64,000 nt of DNA from Lepidostoma basale (lineage: Eukaryota; Arthropoda; Insecta; Trichoptera; Lepidostomatidae). The notes under the pieces are model-generated. The model saw nothing but the letters and a program-made list of their open reading frames with translations, was not told where the DNA came from and ran no database searches. The stretch's first letter is position 1; every line of letters begins with the position of its first letter. Shown here piece after piece: positions 57,901 through 64,000 of this stretch. Both the position numbers and the translations under genes were made by a program. The stretch spans positions 930,001 through 994,000 of the forward strand of contig JAHDVF020000577.1 in NCBI GenBank assembly GCA_022606425.2. Reading direction: 5' to 3'.

Positions 57901-60900
57901 AGATTTCAGTAAAATCATTTGATTATCTTAAAATCGTGTTTACTATTATAAATTAATAATGGACTTTTACCATCAATAATTTGACTTTATTTAATTTTAT
58001 TTTTAAACAAGGAGACAACAAATGTGTTTTTTTTTAGCATTGTGACGAGTATGGATATAACTAACTGTGAAGTGTACAACCGAGACTTAATCACCAAAAG
58101 TGAGGATGATGTCCATACGGTAAAAGTGCGCTGCTTACAATCTTCGCAGATCATCTCTGATGAAAAGCTTTCTAGGTAAATTTTTGACAAACATTATACC
58201 TCCTTCTAAGCAATCTCTGTTTTCATTTTCTAATTCATATAGTGTAGAATTTAATTTGTACCCACCTGTATTTGATTTTTCATTTTTTTTTTTATAGGAA
58301 GACAAAGTTATCAATGAAATTTGACTGCGTGTTTGACAGAATGCTATTGCATTCTCCTGCAGTGTCTGATACACAATATCCGGAGGGTGAAGGCACGCCA
58401 GTCCGCAGGGCGGAGACCATCGGCGGAGTGACCATAGAGAAGCCTAGAAGTAACCTTCGAATGACTTCGAGCCTTGACAGGCACACTCTTCGACCTTTAA
58501 ACCTAAATGGGAATTCGCTTCATCATAACACTGAGATATCTCATAATCCACTTATTGCCGTCATTGATGAGAGCAATAAAATTATGGTGGGTTTTATTTT
58601 ATTATTACATCCATTTCATTTTAACTACCCTACCTATTTGAACGTACGTGATACGTTCACTTTGACTGTACCATTCTACGATATCCCGTATCACGTACGG
58701 GCTTGAAAAAAAGTAATGTACCTAAAATGTACAAAGTTTTAGGGATACGCGCGTGTGCCATCAAAACATGAGCACAAGTCTTCATAAATATGGCAGGCGA
58801 AGTGTGCGGCCGAGTATTTGACGTATCGTAATTTAAAAAAATAAAATTAGTATATAATTAAATTTCATTAATAAAAAACCTGCTTGTTTTTTGCACGTTT
58901 CTCAGTAAATAACCCAAAGGTAGGGCGGTTAATATGTCATCCAATGGTGTTCTTGTACCGACCCTTATGTATGAGAGCGAAGCATGGAACTGGCAAAAGA
59001 AGAATGAATGTAGAATAAATGCAATAGAAATGAGATATCTTAGACAAATATGTAGAAAATCTATGTATGATAGAGTGTCAGATGAAAATACAAGAAATTA
59101 ATACGGTGCGAATGAATGTGTTATGAACAAATTAATGAAAGGTTCATTAAGGTGGTTTGGATGGTAAAAAAAAGTATTTGGTGATGATGTAAATGGAACT
59201 AGAAATAGAGGAAGACAAGAAAATCTGGCACGATCAAATCAATCAAATATTGAATGTCGGCCATGTGAGGATTCAGAGAAATCGACGTGAGTGCATGACA
59301 CGATGTATGAACGTTAAGGAAGTGAAAGAATTATGTCAGGAAATAAAAATCTGGCAGTCCATTATTTCTGCCTACCCCTTCCGGAGACTGCATGATAGTT
59401 AGTTAGTTAGTTTTTACATACATACCGCTAAGCGAACATTTCTATGTCTGCTAAATTGGTTTGCGGCACATTTTAAATAAAATGTCCCTTGTAAAACAAT
59501 ATTTCTCTACAAACTAAATCATTTTAGCAAATCTAAAGTCAGTCGCCGTGGGCAATTAATTCTTAAAAAAAATATTTAATATTTTTATTTTGTATTGATG
59601 AAATGTCTTATTTTTAGATTTTAAAAGGAAGAAAGTTTATTGGTGAAACGTCCGCCCCTAAAGCCGTAACTGTTGTCAAGCTCTCGCCCTGCGGTCAGTA
59701 TCTGGCCTACGGAATGAAATTGGGCATTGTCAAGTTATTTCACATACAATCCGGTTCCACAAGAAACATCATGGACTTGAATGACCATATTCACTATATG
59801 GAATTTTTAAATTATAATTTACTCGTCGCTGCTGGAGAGAAGAATGGCCTCATGGCGTACGAGTTGTGTCCGAGTGATGGGAAATCAACAGCAAAAATGA
59901 TCATTTGCAGCGGAACAGAACTGGGCTCGCAAGAACTCATAAATGAATTCAATGGGAAACACAAGTTTCATAATAGAGATACGGACGAGTATAACAGAAA
60001 GTCATCACCGACATCCGTATCAAGTTTTTCCACCATCGAATGGAATCCCTACCAAACCAACTCAACATTATTATTGTCGAAGAATCCTCCAATTGTGAAA
60101 TGTTATTACTTGGAGGGGCATGGCCTTATGAGTGTGGCTCTGGATGGCGTTGTGAAGATGTGGAGCTTGGATCCGCAATTGCTGTATGTTCTGCTGAGCA
60201 AAAAAAGAGACTTCATTGTTTCCTGTGTCCTCCTGCATAAAACTCTTGCAGATATGATGCTTATTCTTTGTGATCACTCTGGAAAATATCAGGTAAGATT
60301 TAAACTTTTAAATGCCGGGAGGTATTCATATCGCCGGACCCTGGGGGCTGGTAATTGTTTTGAAAAATCAAAACCTATTAAATACATTATTTTTTGGAAT
60401 TATGTTAAAAGTACATAATAAAGACTTATCATATAAATGATCTGTGCTTCATTTATTGAAAGAAAAGAAAAACTTAAATCTCACAAGACGACAGGGTTGG
60501 CACATAACTTATCGTTATAAATTAAATTAAACACGTAAAATTTTAATACCAACTTCAACTAACGGGGATATAAAAATTAATAAATAAATTGTGATGTGTA
60601 TCACAATTTATTTATTAATTTTTATGAAATTGTAACGCCAGCTATTTCGTCAACCTATGTTGGCATCATCTGGCATTGGTTGGCATAAAAGCTGTCGTGA
60701 TAATTTCATAGAAATTAATTAATAAATTGTGATGCAAATTATAACAGTGTTTCAATATTAAAACAATTCATTAATCTTATTTCATGATTCTGCAATTAAA
60801 ACAAATGTGTAAGTTACTGTTTTGATGTGCTTTGTTCTAGATATTCAATTTGACAGTGAATTCTGAAACAACAAGTGTCATCTCAGCGTCCTTATTTCAA

Positions 60901-63252
60901 TCGGATAACGTGAAGCACTCCATCACCTGCTGCGATATCACGGCAGACGGGAAGATCTTGGCTCTCGGACTAGAGACTGGGGACATTGTGGTATGGCTAT
61001 TTGTTTTGTACGCTCAAAATTGAGCTTTAATCCAATTAACATCTTTATTAGTACAGTGCACCAAATTAGTAATTTTGCAATATGAAACGGACTTAGTAAT
61101 TTTGCAATATGAAACGAACATTTAATAAAAGCAAAAAAATTATTTAAAAAAATATATATAAATAGATACATATATATGAGCAATATAAAAGTATAATATC
61201 TGTTTATTAAATTATGTAAGTTGTTCTACATGCCAAATTGTTATGCCCATGGATGTCGGCGACATCTTTATAATAATTATTACAGTAGAACGTTGTTTAT
61301 TATTATTTTGTTGAATTGCTCCTTACATCATGACAGCATGAGCCAAATCGATGTAAAGGGTATTATAGCTATCATAGTGATTTTTGTGACATGTGATAGG
61401 TAGCTAATCTATCGCCATTTTATTGTCACGTGAATTCTACACCAGACCAATGACAGTGTGACAATCACACTACCCTCGCCGGTAATCGAACCAAGAACCT
61501 TGGAGGTGGCAGTCAATGCACTTACCACTCGGCCACGAAGGTCGTCTATTGGTCGTTTATTCGGGTGAAGAAGAAAATCCTAGCTAGAATACCTTCGAGA
61601 GTGATTCATTTGCAGCACAACATCCTTGTTTAGAGCTGCAGTATCAAGGGTAGAAATGGCCACGATTTTCTCCAACCAAGGAACAAGAAGAAGAAAAACA
61701 AAGGCATTCCAATTGAGACAAATTTAAATGTCATCAAGATCAGGAGGTGTATTAGATTTAAAGGAGGTTCCTGCATCAATCTGCCTTTATTTTAAACCTT
61801 CCACTTAATGTTATTGGGATTGATCACAAATTATCTTTTTATGTAGCATTACACTTATGATCTAATAAATAAATTAATTTTATTTTCAGCTGAAAAGTAT
61901 TCCAAACAAGTCTGAACCAATCCGAACAAGCTCAAGCATGTGGACTCTCTCTCTGCACAAGAGCAAAGTAAAGTGTGTGAAGTTCTCCCCTTGTCCGGAT
62001 GGAATGTGTGTTTTGGGGCCCCCGCCAGCCTCCCCCAGCGTGTCCACGTCCTTCACCTTTCCCAAATGCCCGGAGACGGAGGCGGTGCCGCTTGTGCTAG
62101 TGTCCCTTGCGGGGCAGATTGCCTGGTGGGACATCTCGTATGTAATGGCCAACAAGCAGAACAAAAGGCGTAGCACGTCAGTATCTTCGTTCCACTTTCT
62201 TTGATTATAAGTTTGATGAAAAATATTTTGTGTATTGGTGATTAATTTTTTTACGCATTTTTTTTTAGAGGGGGCAAAATTTTCCATCACATGACATCAC
62301 CAAAATCACAATCCACTTCAGATATTTCATCATTTGCTGAGTCCAATTTAGCTACGGCAATACCTAGAGATGGCCTTAACCATAACAGTGTCTTTGGTTT
62401 CCCGGATAAGCAATGGGAAAATCTTTGGAAAGGAAAAAGGTACAAATTTATAAATATTGTTTCACAAAATATATCAAATACAGAAAACCACACCGATCAA
62501 TGAAAATGGAGAGATTAGGCTTTGAATGTATTAATCCTTTGGCTATGTTTATTTTTTTTCTTTAAAAAGTGAGAAATGCTAATATCTGTATTTTTTTATA
62601 TACGGCGATGGCAGTGTGATTGTCACTGTCTTTGGTCTGGTGTAGAATATACGTGACAATAAAATGGAGATAGATTGGCTACCTATCACATGTCACGAGA
62701 ATCAATATAATAGCTAAAAAATAATTTGTATGCAGTAATAGGGTTCAAACGACCTGTTGTATACAAGATACAGCGCAGACCATTTACTGGATGTGTGGTA
62801 TCTCTTTCTCCATTGTTTGTTCGTACGAGCGAAATGCACTATTCATCATACAGAAATTATCTTAATTTGAACATTTATATTAAATATATATATGAGTCAT
62901 CAGTCAACGATGATCATTGTTAGCATTTCCTAGTAGTTTTGTGAACAACTTTATATAGGTATCGCTGTTTAGCATTCTATGTTAATATGTTTCTTAAATT
63001 TGAATTTCTCATTATTTTAAAAACAGTTTCATTAGTTCTAGTTGTGATAATATTTCATTATTTTTTTCTAGGTGTAAAAAAAATGCAATCAATAAAGAAC
63101 TACTGGCATGCATCAAGCTGGTTGGAGAGAAAGCAGATTATCTGATGGTCAATGACAAGTTCTCCAAGTTTGTTACTATCGACCAGAGTGGTTCGCTGCA
63201 CATAATGAATGTTTTAGACAATAATACAGTCAGCAATGGCTCCTACACATGA
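42999..63252 (+). CDS. Dark: Dark / Apaf-1 apoptosome ATPase, 18 coding exons
   Basis: Apaf-1 homologue that assembles the apoptosome and recruits the initiator caspase Dronc. Coding exons: 42999-43136, 43631-43864, 46770-46978, 48749-49028, 49909-50141, 50854-51415, 51600-51793, 53088-53208, 54001-54193, 54918-55280, 56566-56833, 58038-58175, 58298-58586, 59618-60292, 60841-60990, 61890-62176, 62269-62439, 63072-63252. Phases close to 1561 aa; Drosophila Dark has about 1440. Residues 1-100 form a CARD (LLLKKHRKSIVDDL, LTSDQFSYIM, DQVVEFLNQL). The NB-ARC follows: P-loop GMVGSGKS (145-152), Walker B LLIIDD (248-253), sensor RIMVTTQD (268-275), GxP motif GAP (325-327). Winged-helix and helical regions span roughly 365-620. 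WD40 repeats fill 620-1561 (LWDINKS, VLRIWSLND, GVVKMWSLD, QIAWWDIS). An AATAAA at 63395 could end the mRNA. An acceptor TTTTAG 7 bases before the ATG suggests an upstream untranslated exon. Confidence 0.95.
43394..43438 (-). repeat. Foldback B fragment with hammerhead-like motif
   Basis: Minus strand: stem I UUCUC...GAGAA conserved, core CUGGUGA (one change from CUGANGA), stem II AAGG...CCUU, but UAAAA in place of GAAA. It supports the family B consensus. Dark intron 1. Confidence 0.45.
44060..44265 (+). mobile_element. LINE family 1 fragment, heavily decayed
   Basis: AACCTAGGACGGCCTAGGTAAACATGGC, GTGCATGTTACGATGTGTG and GAAGTGGCGTGATGG follow the family 1 tail with many substitutions. Dark intron 2 (43865-46769). 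Confidence 0.55.
44815..44990. repeat. Repeat E, best copy
   Basis: CTGCCTTTGATGATGCCAGT, GAGAGCAATTCGTACG, then inverted arms GTCAGTGAGGCGGT and ACTGCCTCACCGATGTTGAC around TTAAAAATATATTACTAA. Reverse of 23510-23650. Dark intron 2. Confidence 0.6.
45108..45349. mobile_element. TTAA-flanked MITE (242 bp)
   Basis: Flanked by TTAA (45104-45107, 45350-45353), starts CCTATTCATCGCC and ends GGCGATCGTCGGG. GC-rich subterminal repeats (GGCGATCGTC twice, AGCGCACA) face each other. Dark intron 2. Confidence 0.75.
46180..46660 (+). mobile_element. Nonautonomous retroposon, second copy, behind a LINE tail
   Basis: 46190-46250 is a lone LINE family 1 tail (CCTACCCCTTCGGAGAGACGGCGTGATGG). Then AATGTCAATTTGAATAA, TGCTGGAGTTGGATTG, TTCCGGATCGTCCAACTGAC, GCGGCAGATGCCTATTGGTGGCGAT and a second tail with GTTAGTTAGTTAG: the same order as 20990-21430. 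It ends about 110 bases before Dark exon 3. Confidence 0.65.
47130..48090. repeat. Cluster of foldback-A units filling Dark intron 3
   Basis: At least six arms in both orientations: minus-type GACATGTTTCGCC...AAGGCA at 47228, 47376 and (decayed) 47970; plus-type GGTGAAACATGTTGCTGCCAT at 47550 and 47670 and GGCGAAACATATCACTCGC at 48030. Intervening AAACTTCTTGAAAA and TTGTTTCTTGAA blocks are the outer parts of the same element. Transcripts of this intron could fold into long hairpins. Confidence 0.75.
47376..47406 (-). ncRNA. Hammerhead-like motif, family A, perfect stem II
   Basis: Minus strand: UUGAUAA (47406-47400), stem II GCCUU-AGA-AAGGC fully paired, GAAA, CAUG, UC (ends 47376). Same U3/A8 combination as the 16486 copy. 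Antisense to Dark, in intron 3. Confidence 0.45.
48300..48385. repeat. Relative of the 25408-25470 junction sequence
   Basis: GCTAAGGCATTAACACTGTGGAATTCCATAG and GTGGATTAAACAAAGTTATTTTCAATT also occur at 25408-25475, but there the two blocks are in the opposite order and orientation. Dark intron 3. Confidence 0.55.
49747..49920 (+). repeat. 87-bp tandem duplication across the Dark exon 5 splice acceptor
   Basis: Copies 49747-49833 and 49834-49920 share CAGCCGCATTTAAAGGGATT, TTAATTTTTAG and the first 12 bases of exon 5 (ATGTCTGTGGGC). The real acceptor is at 49908, because only it continues into TTGACAGAG and the GAP motif. The first part of copy 1 is the end of a pogo-like element (AACGGACTTTT). 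Confidence 0.9.
50180..50690 (+). mobile_element. LINE family 1 fragment, Dark intron 5
   Basis: STLMYGSEALNWQKKDESR, LRRMCGRMIYDTISNADIRK, WFGHLERMDGERIVKKVYV, NGIRIRGRPRKKRRDK; open from 50183 to 50521, then a stop and tail CTGCGGGGGAAACGCGTGATGG with TTTA repeats. Confidence 0.85.
51880..52225 (-). mobile_element. LINE endonuclease fragment, Dark intron 7
   Basis: Minus-strand frame 52214-51915 reads GGGVAIYIKTQIDFKTI, INAIYRQPGTLTS and TPLSDHRAMSIGLKI, matching the apurinic-type endonuclease domain of Jockey/CR1-like LINEs (the SDH residues are catalytic in that fold). An internal stretch is missing between the QPG and SDH parts. Confidence 0.7.
52320..53000 (+). mobile_element. RTE-like LINE fragment, Dark intron 7
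   Basis: KTEYLYVPTGK, SFKYLGSLIHKNGG, RDPKMPVKLKEKVYQTI and LETPEMLMLRWSAGVS, then shifted pieces ending with GATGAAAAAGAAGAAGA. Post-RT part of an RTE-type ORF2 with at least four breaks. A short LINE family 1 tail follows at 52990-53050, up to 40 bases before Dark exon 8. Confidence 0.75.
53255..53954. mobile_element. TTAA-flanked MITE, CCGTCGCG family (700 bp)
   Basis: Flanked by TTAA at 53251-53254 and 53955-53958. Same ends and interior as 14364-14912, with about 150 extra bases in the middle (53490-53700) that the other copy lost. It fills nearly all of Dark intron 8 and ends 46 bases before exon 9. Confidence 0.85.
54405..54865 (-). mobile_element. LINE family 1 fragment, Dark intron 9
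   Basis: Reverse tail AGAGAATGGACTGTCACAC, then TTCCTCATTCATACAACGTG, CATTCCATATGTCCAAACCA and AGTGTTGGCACTAGAACTC: an inverted ORF2 C-terminus with many indels. Confidence 0.7.
55340..55440 (-). repeat. Foldback-A half, host of a hAT insertion
   Basis: GAAAAGGTATGTTTTCTAGTAG, TTATGGGAATTACATGTTTTGCC and AAGGCATTATCAAATG are one family A arm with a degraded GAAA. The hAT element at 55441 is inserted in it; the repeat's remainder continues after 55842. Dark intron 10. Confidence 0.65.
55441..55834. mobile_element. hAT MITE (394 bp) with 8-bp target duplication
   Basis: Starts CAGTGATTCCCAAAGTGG, ends AAGTTTGGGACACTCTG; TTTTAAAC is duplicated at 55433-55440 and 55835-55842. Same element as 17548-17885, reversed, with a small internal duplication (GGGGTCTACGACAACTTGTAA). 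Confidence 0.9.
55880..56215 (+). mobile_element. LINE family 1 fragment, Dark intron 10
   Basis: SLRWFGHMKRMSQD, NRGRLRKTWHDQINQIL, HVRSRRNRRACMTGCMNVEEA, open to the C-terminus, then a shortened tail and GTTAGTTAG. Confidence 0.8.
56451..56480 (+). repeat. Foldback-B fragment ending at stem II
   Basis: TTCTC, CCGATGA and the hairpin GAAGGTGTAAGCCTTC are identical to the 4962-5005 motif, but the sequence changes exactly where GAAA should follow. It shows that C at core position 4 is a family feature. Confidence 0.5.
57000..57690. mobile_element. Two LINE family 1 fragments in opposite orientation, Dark intron 11
   Basis: 57030-57120 (+) is a 3' end (AGTGTGGCGGTCCATTC). 57290-57690 (-) is a longer inverted fragment beginning CTAACTAACCATCACGCCG and running through CTCACATGGCC and ATATGTCCAAACCATC. 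Between them, TTTATATAAAT-type inverted sequence (57195-57290) forms a short hairpin. Confidence 0.75.
57744..57870 (+). repeat. 127-bp foldback element with central hammerhead-like motif
   Basis: ACAATGTTTTTTAACTACTT at 57751 is mirrored by AAGTAGTTAAAAAACATTGT at 57845-57864; arms of about 26 bases with one mismatch. The motif at 57782-57824 occupies the centre, so the arms act as an outer stem I. Dark intron 11, sense strand. Confidence 0.75.
57782..57824 (+). ncRNA. Hammerhead-ribozyme-like motif in a long stem, family F
   Basis: Stem I CAGU/GCUG (57783-57786 with 57820-57823), core CTGTCGA (57787-57793), stem II GCCAG-CGAGC-CTGGC (perfect 5 bp), GAAA (57810-57813), CCGG, UC ending 57819. 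Single core change: A6 to U. An asymmetric internal loop (7 and about 16 bases) separates inner stem I from the long outer stem, the usual place for loop-loop contacts in type I hammerheads. Confidence 0.55.
58625..58928. mobile_element. TTAA-flanked MITE, CCCTACCT family (304 bp)
   Basis: TTAA at 58621-58624 and 58929-58932; starts CTACCCTACCTATTTG and ends CAAAGGTAGGGCGG. Relative at 11300-11587. It starts 35 bases after Dark exon 13. Confidence 0.75.
58935..59430 (+). mobile_element. LINE family 1 fragment, Dark intron 13
   Basis: NGVLVPTLMYESEAWNWQKK, RVSDENTRN, then shifts; ends TACCCCTTCCGGAGACTGCATGATAG and GTTAGTTAGTTAG. It starts immediately after the MITE's right TTAA. Confidence 0.8.
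60590..60735. repeat. Repeat D, decayed foldback copy
   Basis: Two outward-facing halves: minus CAGATGA, CAAC-ATAG-GTTG hairpin, GAAA, TAGCTGGC (about 60640-60680), and plus CTGGCAT...AAAAGCTGTCGTG (60667-60705). Outer arms TTTATTAATTTTTATGAAA and TTTCATAGAAATTAATTAATAAA pair. Dark intron 14. Confidence 0.55.
61391..61548 (-). mobile_element. tRNA-derived SINE (family 1), fullest copy
   Basis: Minus strand starts CCTTCGTGGCCGAGTGG (box A TGGCCGAGTGG), has GGTTCGATTAC (box B) 40 bases on, then GTGTAGAATTCACGTGACAATAAAATGG and ends AGCTACCTATCACATGTC. The head looks tRNA-Ser-like but lacks a good cloverleaf. Dark intron 15. Confidence 0.8.
62604..62700 (+). mobile_element. tRNA-derived SINE (family 1), 5' truncated
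   Basis: GGCAGTGTGATTGTCAC, GGTCTGGTGTAGAAT, GTGACAATAAAATGGAG and ACCTATCACATGTCACG match the body and tail of the 61391 copy in direct orientation. Dark intron 17. Confidence 0.75.
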
Positions 63253-63394
63253 ACTGAGCAGGAATGGGTTGGAAGAAATGATTTTAGAAATTTTTATAAA
63301 ATTAAACTTTGTTTTCAACAGACTGCCAAAAACGGTGCTATATTTAGGAGTACCCCATTTAATAAGTAATGCGTAAGTTAAGAGTCATATTACA

Positions 63395-63400
63395 AATAAA
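63395..63400 (+). promoter_or_regulatory. Possible Dark polyadenylation signal
   Basis: AATAAA 142 bases after the Dark stop codon, in AT-rich sequence. Confidence 0.5.
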
Positions 63401-63699
63401 AATGTAATTCTTATGTTACTTTTGACTTGAAATTGGACTGATACGAGCAATGATTAGAATGTAAGGTAACAGAATGCTTCCTTGAACAAACTGTTAGGAT
63501 AGATAGGCTCGGACACAACTCGACATGCTGGAGGTTGTGTGGGTGCCGAGAGCTAGGTTAGGTTACGATGATGTCAATTATCAACTAGACGAGTGCAACG
63601 TTGTCTAAATATTAGACAGTCAATTAAATAAAAACATACATCTTAAGTAGAAAGAAAAAAGATTTCACTTGATTTTCCCACATGTTGAAATAAACATAT

Positions 63700-64000
63700 A
63701 TACAGGGTAGGATCAAGTAGAGTAGTAGGACTGAATTTTTTTTTTATTGAACTAATCGGTACAAATCCTTAGTAGTCCTCGAAATAGCACTCTTGTGCTT
63801 CGACACAACGCGTATAACGCGATTCCCACTGCGCGTACGCCTTCTGGAACTCGCTTTCCGGAATCCCCTTCAGAGATGCCGTCACGGCTCCTTGGTCGTC
63901 TTCTACGGGGCTGTATCGGTTTTCCCTTAAGGTCCGCTTGAGCCGAGGAAAGAGGAAGAAGTCCGGCGGTGCCAGATCTGGACTGTAGGGGGCTGAGGCA
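63700..64000 (-). mobile_element. mariner element, 3' end
   Basis: The transposase 3' end at 63769 is followed by a short A/T-rich untranslated stretch and then TATACAGGGTAGGATCAAG near 63700, which resembles a mariner terminal inverted repeat starting ACAGGGT beside a TA target site. The other end is outside the window. It lies about 450 bases past the Dark stop codon. Confidence 0.7.
63769..64000 (-). CDS. mariner transposase, C-terminal part (runs off the window)
   Basis: Open frame of 76 codons plus stop on the minus strand, entering from the right edge. It contains YSPDLAPPDFFLFPRLK, the block holding the third catalytic aspartate of the mariner D,D34D transposases, followed by a normal-looking C-terminus ending in CYFEDY. 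No stop or shift is visible in the part present, so the copy may be young. The N-terminal two-thirds is outside the window. Confidence 0.88.
   Translation of the reverse strand, partial: ASAPYSPDLAPPDFFLFPRLKRTLRENRYSPVEDDQGAVTASLKGIPESEFQKAYAQWESRYTRCVEAQECYFEDY

Noticed and set aside
61886..62290. 134-codon minus-strand open frame
   Set aside because: Shadow of Dark exon 16, whose splice sites and phase fit exactly.
1..64000. CRISPR arrays, operons, rRNA, prokaryotic regulation
   Set aside because: No regularly spaced short repeats, no rRNA blocks; genes have introns and the window is eukaryotic.

Overview
This is insect nuclear DNA: AT-rich, with interrupted genes, GT-AG introns and a dense load of decayed insect transposons (mariner, pogo-like, hAT, TTAA-flanked piggyBac-type MITEs, a P-like THAP transposase, several LINE families, tRNA-derived SINEs). 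The LINE 3' ends with a GTTA-repeat tail and the repeat spectrum make me lean towards Lepidoptera, but the order is an inference.

Three host genes are complete and could be joined exon by exon, with every splice phase closing. (1) 5884-9596 (+): an F-box protein with a C-terminal FBA sugar-binding domain (FBXO2/6/44 type), 5 coding exons, 323 aa. (2) 15832-36407 (-): inturned, the planar-cell-polarity/CPLANE effector, 13 coding exons, 968 aa. (3) 42999-63252 (+): Dark, the insect Apaf-1 apoptosome ATPase (CARD, NB-ARC, WD40 propellers), 18 coding exons, 1561 aa. Inturned and Dark are divergent, with about 6.6 kb between their start codons.

Introns and spacers are mostly repeats. A P-element-like transposase gene (25698-28699) sits antisense inside inturned intron 7 and is broken by a single base in a T9 run. 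Inturned introns and Dark introns also hold LINE fragments of at least four families, many MITEs, and two hAT elements with intact 8-bp target duplications. A mariner transposase 3' end runs off the right edge.

The most interesting signal is a set of dispersed foldback or tandem repeats that carry hammerhead-ribozyme-like motifs: a CUGANGA-like box, a perfect or near-perfect hairpin, GAAA, a self-complementary stem III (CAUG, CCGG or AGCU) and a GUC cleavage triplet. One copy (15726-15761) has a fully canonical core. One family consistently carries U at position 3 with A at position 8, which keeps the 3-8 base pair by double substitution. One family forms three 370-bp tandem units, the layout of animal retrozymes and of Penelope-like element terminal repeats. 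All of this was read by eye; no folding or database search was run.
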